Assembly: GCA_014523695.1 (NCBI GenBank)
Contig: JAATVS010000009.1
Location: forward strand, 1-15,052
DNA from: Nitrososphaerales archaeon TH5895
GTDB lineage: Archaea; Thermoproteota; Nitrososphaeria; Nitrososphaerales; Nitrososphaeraceae
Length of the DNA: 15,052 nt
Direction: 5' to 3'
Part shown: positions 6,000 to 14,799 of the stretch, one piece after another
Numbering within the stretch: the stretch's first letter is position 1
Layout: every line of letters begins with the position of its first letter
Notes under the pieces: generated by a model
The model's database searches: none
What the model was told of the DNA's origin: nothing
The model's input: the letters and a program-made list of their open reading frames with translations, nothing else
Program-made: the position numbers and the translations under genes

Positions 6000-8900
6000 C
6001 AGCACTTTCCTCCTTTACTTTCATATAAAGCTCAACCATGCCAGTACCTACGGGTACAGTAGCTCCTACTATAACGTTTTCTGTGACTCCCCTCAGGGTC
6101 TCTACCTGCCCTTCGAGGGAAGCTCTCGCAATGGTGGGAACTGTAATTTCAAATGCCGCCCTTGCCAGTACAGAGGTTTTTGTTCCGGCTATTCCATGCC
6201 TTCCTATCTGTTGCAGGTACCCTTTGGAGGACATCAAATCAGCCACCAACATGATATGGCGGAGATCGACCTCCAGCCCTTGTTCCTCCAAGGTGTTTGT
6301 AATCTCTTTCACTAATGCGGTCCTCGCAGCCTCTATTCCTAATGTTTGCCAGATCTCGTAGACATTATTGGTCGAAACCCTTTGAGTATCTACACCAGGA
6401 ATTTGAACCACCTTGGATAGGTTCGATCCTGACGTTTGTATAACCCATTCTTCGTCTTGCTTTACGATGGTAACTCTTTCGATATCTGGCACACCTTTAA
6501 CCCTAGCGTTCAAAAGTTTGTTTTTCAAGGTCAAGATCGTCTGGGCGTCTGGGTCGTCTGGAATTGAGACGCGTATTTGGTACGGCTTTTCTTTCATACT
6601 AATGTCGTATTTCTTCTTTGAACCTTTTAGTACATCAAATACCTGTTCAAGTTCACATCCGCGTTCAGCAAGCTGTGATTCTGAGAAGTAAAAATTTAGA
6701 ATTCCACTATAGTCGGTATCAGTTTTTTCTATCAGATCAGAAACTCTAGTGAAAATGATCTCTTTAGCTACTTGTAAGGCCTTCTCCCTACTAACTTTGT
6801 GTTCTTCATCCAAGTAGATATCCATGGTGGGCGTAACTGGTTTCTTCCGTGCGTCTACAAGTTCAATTAAGCGGGGTAATCCTAGAGTGACATTTCTTTC
6901 TTTGACGCCCGCAAAGTGGAAGGTTCTGAGAGTCATTTGTGTACCGGGTTCACCTATGGATTGTGCTGTGACCACGCCAACAGCCTCACCTGGTTCTGCC
7001 ATGGCTTTCTCTGTGAAATCTACAATTTTTCTAACTGCCTTTTCTACTCCAGCCTTGCTAAGTCGGTTATTCAATAATGTCGTCTCTAGATTAGACTTTA
7101 CTTTTACGTTGAGATTAGCGCCGTATGAATCGAGTATCTTTGCAATTTCAAGGTCGGTGGCTTTCTTTCCTTCATCCACAATTGATTCACCTTCTATCAA
7201 TCTAAGTATATTAACTGCCTCCCCATGGTCGCTCTTCGCAGGATCGATACCGTCTTCCCCGTACAAATACTGGATGATATTTCCATGAGGATCCCTCACA
7301 GTCAGGTCATATTCGATCTTCAGATGCTCTAGTGCATTTATCAATCTCCTTTGCATGTATCCTGACTGTTGGGTCCTTACGGCAGTATCTACCAAGCCTT
7401 CACGACCGCCCATCGCATGGAAGAAGAACTCCAATGGACTCAAACCGTCCCTATAATTGGATTTGACAAATCCCTTTGCGTCAGGATTGGTGTCATTTAT
7501 CCTAAAATGGGGTAGAGATCTGTTATGATAACCCTTGTTGATGCGCTTCCCTCTAATGGATTGCTGTCCCAAAGCCGCAGTCATCTGACCTATGTTCAAG
7601 GTTGAGCCTCTTGCGCCAGTGGACGCCATAATTACACCCGAATTATCATCGGGAAAAGCGCGGTCGGCTGTTTTTCCTGCCCTGTCCCTGGCCCTCGATA
7701 ATTCATTAACTACATAAAGTTCTAAAGCTTCCTCCGGAGACAAGCCTCGGGTAAGAGGGAGAGTCCCGTCTTTATATTGCTTTATTAACTCATCCACCTT
7801 ATCATATGCCCGTTGGATAATAGTGCTAATTTCTTTCCTTGTTTCATCGTTCAGCCATAAATCCGAATACCCATAGGAGAACCCACGTTGAGTCAAATAT
7901 GTCTTAAGTATAATCAGGATCGAGTCCAAGAATTTTCTTGCTGTATCGTTTCCGTAGTCCTTTGCTATTCGGTGAAGAACACTATCTGGCTCTTCAGCAC
8001 CAATCGATGCTTTGTCGATAACTCCACCTAGGAGTTGGCCGTTCCTGATTATGACATCCTTGCCCTCGCCTTTGGATGCTTTGTTCCACTTGGAAGTGAT
8101 AACAAAATTGAAATCATTAGGGAAGAAGAGTGAAAAGAGCTGTTTGCCAGTATAGGCCTGATAATCTCCATCTTTTGAATCTACCTGTGGCAGCACACCT
8201 CCATAACCTCCACTTAAAGCCATATTAGCGAATTCCTCTCTACTCAGAAATGTTTCCTTTGAAGTGAGAATGTAAGCCCCGGTGATGAAATCTCTGATGC
8301 CGCCAATAATTGGCCCTCCGTATCTGGGAGATATCAACTGATCCTGAACTCTCATCAGCAATGCGGCCTCAGCTCGAGCTTCTTCACTTTGAGGTACATG
8401 CAAATTCATTTCATCTCCATCAAAATCTGCATTATAAGGAGGACACACTGCTGGGTGCAATCTGAATGTGCGATAAGGAAGAACTCTAACGTAATGTGCC
8501 ATAATAGACATTCTATGAAGCGATGGTTGACGATTAAAAATCACAATATCACCGTCTGAAAGATGCCTCTCTACAACATAGTTTGACGCAAGGGATTCAG
8601 CAACCATTTCCCTATCGCTCACGTAATCGAGCCTTATTTTGACGCCATCTGGCCGGATAATGTAATTTGCTCCTGGATATATGTTGGGTCCATTAACAAC
8701 AAGTGTTTTCAGACGGTCAAGATTCCATTGGGAGACAGTCTCTGGAATAGTAAGCTTCTTGGCTACATCAACAGGCACACCCACACTTGAAATTGTCAAA
8801 TTGGGATCTGGTGAAATTACGGTTCTACTTGAGAAATCTACCCTTTTCCCAGACAGTGATCCTCTAAATCTACCTTCCTTTCCCTTCAATCTTTGGGTAA

Positions 8901-9801
8901 GTGTCTTCAAAGGCCTTCCAGAACGGTGATGTGCTTGTGGAATCCCTGAGACCTCATTATCGAAGTACGTAGTAACATGATACTGTAATAGATCTACCAA
9001 ATCCTGAACTATCAACGGGGGTGTACCGGCCTCTTTACTCTCCTTCAACCGTTGATTAACGCGTATAATATCTACTAACTTGTGGGTTAGATCATCTTCT
9101 GATCTTATGCCTGTTTCCAGTATAATGGAAGGCCGCACAGTGACCGGGGGCACAGGAAGAACCTGTAGCACAAACCATTCCGGCCTAGCTGTTTTAGAAT
9201 CGTATCCGAGCAAGAGAAGATCGTCATCAGGGATATTCATCATCCTTTCCCTAATAGTAATTGGAAGCAACCGGTTCTCTCCGGCTTCAGTTTTTTCTAC
9301 AAAAATTGTCGGTTTCGTAAACACTAATTCGTACTGTTCCTTTTCGCAATGTGGACAGACTTTAACTTTCTTTGCCTTCTCTATTATTTCATCCTTAATG
9401 TTCTCCAAGGTTATAACGGAATATGCAGCTTTTGCGTTCCGCAAGGTGCGATATTTTTCGATATCCCCGTGGCCTAGTTTCACTCTGCTACATGATCTGC
9501 AGCAGGTGATAAGCAATTTGTGGATATCATCTACGAATGCAATATGCAGTACCGGCTCCGCGAGCTCAATATGCCCGAAGTGGCCAGGGCATCTTGCTGA
9601 TGTGTTTCCGCATGTTCCGCATTTTTGGCCAGGTTCCAACGTGCCAAGCCTATTATCCATCAAACCTCCCTGAACAGGCATACCGTCTTCGTCGTATGTT
9701 TCTGGAGCAGTAATTTCAGCAACGCTAAATTTGCGCACTTCTACTGGTGACCAGATGCTAAATTTTATTCCCCCTAATATTTTCATAGATTCTTCTGTCA
9801 A
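5974..9801 (-). CDS. rpoA: DNA-directed RNA polymerase subunit A, unsplit (A' plus A'')
   Basis: The largest RNA polymerase subunit, equivalent to bacterial beta' and eukaryotic Rpb1, as one 1275-residue chain. Most archaea split it into A' (about 880 residues) and A'' (about 390). Visible in order: zinc site C61-C64-C71-H74 in the clamp; a second zinc site C101-C104-C149-C152; PLKTLTQRLKGKEGRFRGSL (297-316) and GKRVDFSSRTVISPDP (318-333); the active-site NADFDGDEMN (457-466) whose three aspartates bind catalytic magnesium; the bridge helix region (about 786-820); the usual split region (about 850-930), here continuous; and the trigger loop around SIGEPGTQMTLRTFHF (948-963). No Rpb1-type C-terminal repeat tail. 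The start is TTG (9801-9799): GGAGGAG lies 8 bases upstream and overlaps the rpoB stop. ATG at codon 6 is a less likely start. The unsplit gene is a known trait of Thaumarchaeota and some relatives. Confidence 0.97.
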   Translation of the reverse strand: MTEESMKILGGIKFSIWSPVEVRKFSVAEITAPETYDEDGMPVQGGLMDNRLGTLEPGQKCGTCGNTSARCPGHFGHIELAEPVLHIAFVDDIHKLLITCCRSCSRVKLGHGDIEKYRTLRNAKAAYSVITLENIKDEIIEKAKKVKVCPHCEKEQYELVFTKPTIFVEKTEAGENRLLPITIRERMMNIPDDDLLLLGYDSKTARPEWFVLQVLPVPPVTVRPSIILETGIRSEDDLTHKLVDIIRVNQRLKESKEAGTPPLIVQDLVDLLQYHVTTYFDNEVSGIPQAHHRSGRPLKTLTQRLKGKEGRFRGSLSGKRVDFSSRTVISPDPNLTISSVGVPVDVAKKLTIPETVSQWNLDRLKTLVVNGPNIYPGANYIIRPDGVKIRLDYVSDREMVAESLASNYVVERHLSDGDIVIFNRQPSLHRMSIMAHYVRVLPYRTFRLHPAVCPPYNADFDGDEMNLHVPQSEEARAEAALLMRVQDQLISPRYGGPIIGGIRDFITGAYILTSKETFLSREEFANMALSGGYGGVLPQVDSKDGDYQAYTGKQLFSLFFPNDFNFVITSKWNKASKGEGKDVIIRNGQLLGGVIDKASIGAEEPDSVLHRIAKDYGNDTARKFLDSILIILKTYLTQRGFSYGYSDLWLNDETRKEISTIIQRAYDKVDELIKQYKDGTLPLTRGLSPEEALELYVVNELSRARDRAGKTADRAFPDDNSGVIMASTGARGSTLNIGQMTAALGQQSIRGKRINKGYHNRSLPHFRINDTNPDAKGFVKSNYRDGLSPLEFFFHAMGGREGLVDTAVRTQQSGYMQRRLINALEHLKIEYDLTVRDPHGNIIQYLYGEDGIDPAKSDHGEAVNILRLIEGESIVDEGKKATDLEIAKILDSYGANLNVKVKSNLETTLLNNRLSKAGVEKAVRKIVDFTEKAMAEPGEAVGVVTAQSIGEPGTQMTLRTFHFAGVKERNVTLGLPRLIELVDARKKPVTPTMDIYLDEEHKVSREKALQVAKEIIFTRVSDLIEKTDTDYSGILNFYFSESQLAERGCELEQVFDVLKGSKKKYDISMKEKPYQIRVSIPDDPDAQTILTLKNKLLNARVKGVPDIERVTIVKQDEEWVIQTSGSNLSKVVQIPGVDTQRVSTNNVYEIWQTLGIEAARTALVKEITNTLEEQGLEVDLRHIMLVADLMSSKGYLQQIGRHGIAGTKTSVLARAAFEITVPTIARASLEGQVETLRGVTENVIVGATVPVGTGMVELYMKVKEESADESAREAD

Positions 9802-9815
9802 ACCGTAATCTCCTC

Positions 9816-12800
9816 CTAAACTTTGTCCTTAGCCAATAGGCGTGGCGCAACATTCAAACTCATCATCTCCTGCAACAATAACTTAAAGGCGTACGCAATA
9901 ATGACAGATGAGATCTTTGCCTTATCACCACACACTCTACAAATGTATCTGCGCTGTTTAATGTCATAATAAGCCAGAAGGCCGCATCGCTCGCATACGT
10001 TTATTTCAGCTTTGTCCGACTCTTCTAGGAGCCGGTCTTTGAGCATCATTGAAGCACCGTAAGCAATGAGGCAATCTCGTTCCATTTCACCGAATCTTAA
10101 TCCGCCTCCTCTTGCTCGACCCTCTGTTGGCTGCTTGGTAAGCATTTGTACTTGCCCTCTAGCCCTGCTATGGATTTTATCTGCTACCATGTGATGGAGT
10201 TTCTGATAATAGACTACACCCACATAAACATCGGCCGGGAATTTTTTTCCAGTTCTGCCATCATACATTACTTCTTTCCCGGTAAATTTGAAACCATAAT
10301 CTTGGAGCACGTCCTTAAGTTGATCTAGTTTTTCTCCCAGGAATGCTGATCCATCTACAATTCGTCCTCTAAGCGCAGCTGCTTTGCCCCCCAATGATTC
10401 CAGAAACTGGCCTACTGTCATACGAGATGGGAATGCGTGGGGATTGATCATGACATCAGGAACTATCCCGTTCTCCGAGTAGGGTAAATCCTCTTGGCTA
10501 ACTAGCATGCCAACAACACCTTTCTGTCCGTGTCTTGATGCGAATTTGTCGCCAATTTCAGGAATTCGCATATCGCGAACGCGTATCTTAAACATCTTGC
10601 CACCCTCCACAGACTGAGTCATTATAACGGTGTCAACAACCCCATTCTCAGAAGGTCTAACCCCTATAGAAGTATCCCTCCTATATGGCCCTTTGACCTC
10701 AAATTCTCTATATTCCTCCATGAATCTAGGAGGTGAGGTGCGACCAATCAGTATATCCCCACCTACGACCACCGCTTCATGCATTATAGCACCGTCCTGT
10801 TCCAAAAGTCGATATGCCTTTTCCCCCCTGTAACCGCGTATATTCTCGTCAGAAGAAGGTAATTCGAAGTTATCTTTCATGCCACCCGGATACTGCTTTG
10901 CCTCCGCTTCGTACACTCTATAAAAGAAAGTCCTTCCGAACCCTCTATCAACTGCAGACTTGTTAAATACTACAGCATCTTCTATGTTATACCCTTCATA
11001 TGGAAGGACTGCCACAATTGCATTCTGCCCGGTTGGTCTATCGTCAAGGCCTAGCAAGTTTATCGCCTTGGTGCTAACCATTGGAGTTTGAGGATAAAGC
11101 ATTAAATGTTGTCTTACGTATGTACTCGCATTCATTAACGGCGTAGAGAAGCCGAGACTTTGTTTTGCCATTGCACTCTCATAGGTGTTTCGTGGGGATT
11201 GGTTGTGTTCGGGGTACGGGATGATGGATGCTCCAACACCCAAAATGGAGGAAGGAAAAACCTCCAAATGGGTGTGTGAGGGGTCTATAATATCAGCCGC
11301 TATGTCAACGTAACAATTCTCCTCTTCGTTCGCGTCGACTAATTCCAAGAAGCCTGTGTGCAGAAGATCAGTCCATGAGAGGAATTTCTTTTGAATCTTT
11401 TCAATTATTTCATCGGTGATCAAGGATCGTCCATCTCTTACAATAATCAAAGGTCTCAGCACACGACCAGAATTGCAGCTAATGTAAAGACGTCTTGTTG
11501 CATTATCGTTTAATGAACTGTAGAGATATACACCTACGTGGGGATGAATCTTACCAGATCTCCTCATTGTCCTTAACGTGTTAGCCAGATGGCCACCATC
11601 CTCTACATACCCAACAAGCTGCCCATCAACAAATACTCTAGCTCCTATCCTCTTTAGGTTCTCATTCGCTTCGTCCACATGTTCAACCCCTAATTCAAAG
11701 AGCTTTTCGACAATCTCTGCCGAGGAAACGCTCACTGATATGATGGCGGATAGAGCGAGGTTTTTGACCAACCCGCAGTTAGAGCCTTCCGGTGTTTCGG
11801 CAGGGCAAATGCGACCAAAATGAGTTGCGTGGAGATCCCTTGCTTCAAAATTAGGCTGACTCCTACTCAGAGGAGATTGAATACGACGCAAATGGCTTAC
11901 TGTAGACATATAATTCGTCCTGTCGAGGAGCTGGGTTACTCCGACCCGACCTCTTCCCCAGTTTCCCGTTGCTATCGCATTATTCAGTTTATCTGATATT
12001 ATCCCAGGCCGGACAGCAGCAGCAACAGCGTTAATTCCTCGCTTCTGACCTGACCGTTCGAGCTGGTACTTCATATCGCGAATTAAGTTCCTGAATGCTG
12101 TACGGAATAAATCTGCGAGCATTTGCCCGGCGAATTTTATTACTTTATTACCATAATGGTCTTTGTCGTCTGCATCAATCCAACCAAGTTTAAGTTCGAT
12201 CAACTTACTCGTAGCTTCACCTAGGAACAGTGCTTTTTCGTGCCGGTTATCAGGGTTTTTTCCTAAGTGCGGTAAAAGTCCCCAATCGAGAAGGGTTTCA
12301 GCTCTCTTGATCTGAAATTCTTCAAGCATACCCGGGGCAATACGCTTACTGATATAGATTATTGCATCCCGACTTGTGATAACATCACTTGATTTTTCAA
12401 AGGAAGGTTCGAGCTCGTCTTGTATCAGGGTATTCAAAGATACCCCATTTGCTATGTCCTTGTCGGTTTCTAGTCCAAGAGCTCGCACCAATGTGATTAA
12501 GGGCACATCCACGGGAGATCCAGGTATCTTTGCTACTACAGATCCATCTGGTCTCATTATTAGTTCCAACTTTGCTCTATAGCCAACAATAGAAGAGTAT
12601 ACTTTTGCCTTGTACAGGAGAGTACCAGTGGCTTCTTCCATATCGACTATAATTTTGTTATATGAAAGATCTTCCAAACCTACAATGACTCTCTCTGAAC
12701 CATTGATGACAAAATATCCACCGGGATCTCGTGGATCTTCAGCCAACTCAATTAGCTTATGCTCGGGCATATTATGCAATATGCAAGCATTAGATTTTAC

Positions 12801-13154
12801 CATCACAGGCATGTCTCCTATATGAATAAACCTCGATTCCAATATCTTACCATCTTCTACGATACTGCATTCTAACATAATCGGTGAAGCGTATGTCAAG
12901 TTTCTCAAACGTGCTTCCATAGGCGCTACATGGGTAATTGAGCCGTCGAGCTCCATAATTCTCGGCTGCTGCAGTTTTATCTTTCCAAGCTTTATTTTGT
13001 AAGGATACTCTGAGGTCTCTATCTCTATTTCCGCAACTTCATCGATAATGCTTTGAATCCCTTTCTCCATGAATTCATTATAGGAATTCAAATGTTGCCT
13101 TGCTACTCCTTCTTTTCTCAAAATGTCATTTATAATAGGCCACATACCGAACAA
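9816..13154 (-). CDS. rpoB: DNA-directed RNA polymerase subunit B, unsplit
   Basis: The second-largest RNA polymerase subunit (bacterial beta, eukaryotic Rpb2) as one 1112-residue protein; in methanogens and many other euryarchaea it is split into B' and B''. Seen in order: the N-terminal WPIINDILRKEGVARQHLNS segment (5-24); GGYFVINGSERVIVGLED (145-162); the fork-region motif RICPAETPEGSNCGLVKNLA (448-467); PYEGYNIEDAVVFNKSAVDR; GDKFASRHGQKGVVG, containing residues that contact the nascent RNA; and a C-terminal zinc ribbon with C1054, C1057, C1072 and C1075. The first possible start is TTG (13154-13152), 18 bases after the rpoH stop. ATG at codon 4 (13145-13143) sits 9 bases after a GGTGG and is a serious alternative; the difference is three residues. 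Confidence 0.97.
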   Translation of the reverse strand: MFGMWPIINDILRKEGVARQHLNSYNEFMEKGIQSIIDEVAEIEIETSEYPYKIKLGKIKLQQPRIMELDGSITHVAPMEARLRNLTYASPIMLECSIVEDGKILESRFIHIGDMPVMVKSNACILHNMPEHKLIELAEDPRDPGGYFVINGSERVIVGLEDLSYNKIIVDMEEATGTLLYKAKVYSSIVGYRAKLELIMRPDGSVVAKIPGSPVDVPLITLVRALGLETDKDIANGVSLNTLIQDELEPSFEKSSDVITSRDAIIYISKRIAPGMLEEFQIKRAETLLDWGLLPHLGKNPDNRHEKALFLGEATSKLIELKLGWIDADDKDHYGNKVIKFAGQMLADLFRTAFRNLIRDMKYQLERSGQKRGINAVAAAVRPGIISDKLNNAIATGNWGRGRVGVTQLLDRTNYMSTVSHLRRIQSPLSRSQPNFEARDLHATHFGRICPAETPEGSNCGLVKNLALSAIISVSVSSAEIVEKLFELGVEHVDEANENLKRIGARVFVDGQLVGYVEDGGHLANTLRTMRRSGKIHPHVGVYLYSSLNDNATRRLYISCNSGRVLRPLIIVRDGRSLITDEIIEKIQKKFLSWTDLLHTGFLELVDANEEENCYVDIAADIIDPSHTHLEVFPSSILGVGASIIPYPEHNQSPRNTYESAMAKQSLGFSTPLMNASTYVRQHLMLYPQTPMVSTKAINLLGLDDRPTGQNAIVAVLPYEGYNIEDAVVFNKSAVDRGFGRTFFYRVYEAEAKQYPGGMKDNFELPSSDENIRGYRGEKAYRLLEQDGAIMHEAVVVGGDILIGRTSPPRFMEEYREFEVKGPYRRDTSIGVRPSENGVVDTVIMTQSVEGGKMFKIRVRDMRIPEIGDKFASRHGQKGVVGMLVSQEDLPYSENGIVPDVMINPHAFPSRMTVGQFLESLGGKAAALRGRIVDGSAFLGEKLDQLKDVLQDYGFKFTGKEVMYDGRTGKKFPADVYVGVVYYQKLHHMVADKIHSRARGQVQMLTKQPTEGRARGGGLRFGEMERDCLIAYGASMMLKDRLLEESDKAEINVCERCGLLAYYDIKQRRYICRVCGDKAKISSVIIAYAFKLLLQEMMSLNVAPRLLAKDKV

Positions 13155-13172
13155 CCACCACCTAAATTATTC

Positions 13173-13424
13173 CTATCCCTCTACCACATACCGGTAATAT
13201 ACACTTTCACCCGCAGTAGCACTTTTGCGAGTGATCCTAATGATATCGCCAGGCCTAACGTCAAGGTCCTGTAAACCTTTATCGCTTAACATTATATACG
13301 GGAGTTGGCTTGGTTTAGCGTTGAATCGCTTCAGGACTTCGCCGGCTTCGGGTCTAGGCAGAATTTCATGCTTGGGTTGATAAATATGATCGGTTATTTT
13401 AACAATTTTCTTCTCAGTTGACAA
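13173..13424 (-). CDS. rpoH: DNA-directed RNA polymerase subunit H
   Basis: The archaeal homologue of the C-terminal part of eukaryotic Rpb5, a small subunit at the downstream DNA end of the polymerase jaw. The core from PKHEIL to the C-terminus is clear, including SQLPYIMLSDKG, VRPGDIIRITRKS and AGESVYYRYVV. I choose the TTG at 13424-13422, giving 83 residues, the usual size. The frame stays open to an ATG at 13550, which would add 42 residues (125 in total). That extension looks unlike RpoH in composition (a run rich in arginine, isoleucine, cysteine and histidine) and contains the best TATA box, so it is probably untranslated. GGAGAT lies 10 bases before the TTG. rpoB follows after 18 bases. 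Confidence 0.93.
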   Translation of the reverse strand: MSTEKKIVKITDHIYQPKHEILPRPEAGEVLKRFNAKPSQLPYIMLSDKGLQDLDVRPGDIIRITRKSATAGESVYYRYVVEG

Positions 13425-13453
13425 ATATTTGACTATCTCCTGTACTGAGTGAT

Positions 13454-13461
13454 TGTATAAA
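13454..13461 (-). promoter_or_regulatory. TATA box of the rpoH-rpoB-rpoA-rpl30e operon
   Basis: The minus strand reads TTTATACA, centred about 33 bases before the TTG chosen for rpoH. Transcription would begin about 7 bases before that codon, inside or just after the GGAGAT. A second TATA-like stretch (ATATATCG context, 13509-13516) could give a longer leader that keeps the Shine-Dalgarno. The 259-base stretch between the LarA-like gene and this rpoH start holds these boxes and the stem-loop at 13668-13683, and I see no other gene in it. Confidence 0.5.
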
Positions 13462-13667
13462 TGGATGCAATATGCAATACAAATTCTGATACACCTCACT
13501 CTTCCTCGATATATAGGTATATCTTTATCTTGTCTGAAAATTTCCGGCATAGAATTTGACTAGATTTCTCATTTTTCAGGCATACATTCAGTTTCTAAAT
13601 CATTCGTTCAGTATAAGGCTCTTTAGAATTTTCAATAATTCCTGAAGGTGACGATATCTATCGCTGA

Positions 13668-13683
13668 TCCCAAAATATTGGGA
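13668..13683 (-). terminator. Stem-loop directly after the LarA-like gene
   Basis: The minus strand forms TCCCAA, a 4-base loop, then TTGGGA: six perfect base pairs beginning at the first base after the TAG stop. No U-rich run follows, so it is not a standard intrinsic or archaeal oligo-T terminator. It may protect the mRNA 3' end or mark the boundary before the rpoH promoter. Confidence 0.3.
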
Positions 13684-14799
13684 CTAATCGGCTAAAGAGA
13701 GGATATCTGCCCCTGTGATCACAAGTATTTTTTGTGATCTTCCAAACTTCGATAGGGCTTTATGATAACATTCCTTGATGGATTTGAAGGGAACGAGTCC
13801 TAATTTTAGTAGATAATATTCAGGTAAAGTGGATATTATTCCTAGATCATAATTTTTCGTTAACTCATGCAGGAATAGAACATGTTCTAACCCTTCCAAG
13901 TATTGAAGCTTCTCTTGCAGGTGTTTCTGTATGTCCAGTTTCTCTTGGACGTACATTTCTAATGCTTTGCAACCGAGGCCCATCTCATTTTCTGAAAGCA
14001 GCACTGTCAATCCGCCTTCCTTGATAGACTCCATTACGTTCCAGAGTGAGTTTAGTGAAGAAGATAAAGTAAGGTGTGACTCGAGGTCGTCACCGGGACT
14101 TATCAATGTAGTTTGGCACTTGTCTCTGGTAGTTTTTTTACCAAGATCTAGTGAGCGAACGGCACTTTCAAATGACTGAGAAATGGTCCCATGGTGCAAG
14201 CTCAAAATCTTTGGACTGCCTACTATTTCGATCGAATTAGCGTTCAAGCTGTCGACCGTGCGCAAGGCAACTTCTAATGGTGGAAATTTATTGTGGGGGT
14301 TAGGTAAGTTATTTGATCGTACGTAGAATGCTTCGTTCATTTCCACTGGGTAAAATTGTCGCAGTAGCAAAGTGGGGCTTCCACCATAACCGAACAAAGG
14401 ATCATATCTAGCTTGGGAGATGCATAGCATATTCTTGTATTTGCTTACCAATGGGAATAGTGACGCATTTGTCGAATCATATACGGGAAAAGGTTGTTTC
14501 CGTAATGAATTCCTCAGCATCTTCAAAAGATCCGCACGAGAGGTAAAAGCAATATGATCATAGCCTTTAAGGACAGCTCTTTGAGATATTTGATCTACCA
14601 AATCTAAAACTGCCTTTGAAACCGATAAGACAACTATGATCGTGTTATCAGTGATGTCGATATTTGCCAGTTCATCCTCTATTCGTTGCTCCGCCAAGTA
14701 ATCTATGGATGGAGCTGGATAAATGTGAGCCTGTAGATTTTCATACTTGATGTCCAATACCACAGAAGTTTGGCCGTATTTTAGCCACAGCTCGGGCAT
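13684..14799 (-). CDS. LarA-like (DUF2088) protein, probably lacking racemase catalytic residues
   Basis: A 371-residue protein resembling nickel-dependent lactate racemase LarA (about 420 residues) across its length. Residues 1-25 match the start of the N-terminal domain (LKYGQTSVVLDI). Residues 50-80 match the strand-helix that in LarA carries DHTRP, here VVLSVSKAVLDLV. Residues 136-152 (FGYGGSPTLLLRQFYP) correspond to the LarA GGRKS region, with serine-proline in place of arginine-lysine. The C-terminal domain is recognisable from GGLTVLLSENEMGLG (262-276), YYLLKLGLVPFKSIKECYHKA (328-348) and KILVITGADILSL (357-369). The lysine that holds the nickel-pincer cofactor and the DHTRP arginine seem absent, so racemase activity is unlikely. 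It precedes rpoH in the same direction but is separated by 259 bases. Its true role is unknown. ATG start at 14799, with a weakly placed GGTGA upstream. Assignment is from pattern recognition and is moderate. Confidence 0.75.
   Translation of the reverse strand: MPELWLKYGQTSVVLDIKYENLQAHIYPAPSIDYLAEQRIEDELANIDITDNTIIVVLSVSKAVLDLVDQISQRAVLKGYDHIAFTSRADLLKMLRNSLRKQPFPVYDSTNASLFPLVSKYKNMLCISQARYDPLFGYGGSPTLLLRQFYPVEMNEAFYVRSNNLPNPHNKFPPLEVALRTVDSLNANSIEIVGSPKILSLHHGTISQSFESAVRSLDLGKKTTRDKCQTTLISPGDDLESHLTLSSSLNSLWNVMESIKEGGLTVLLSENEMGLGCKALEMYVQEKLDIQKHLQEKLQYLEGLEHVLFLHELTKNYDLGIISTLPEYYLLKLGLVPFKSIKECYHKALSKFGRSQKILVITGADILSLAD

Noticed and set aside
9080..9673. Rightward open frame (about 197 codons) opposite the start of rpoA
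   Set aside because: Serine-rich translation without recognisable domains, fully covered by the rpoA zinc-binding region on the other strand. It is an antisense shadow.
13652..13663. Small inverted repeat CGATA/TATCG near C/D-box-like words downstream of the LarA-like gene
   Set aside because: A two-base loop is too small for a hairpin, and the box-like words are only about 9 bases apart, so a C/D guide RNA is not supported.
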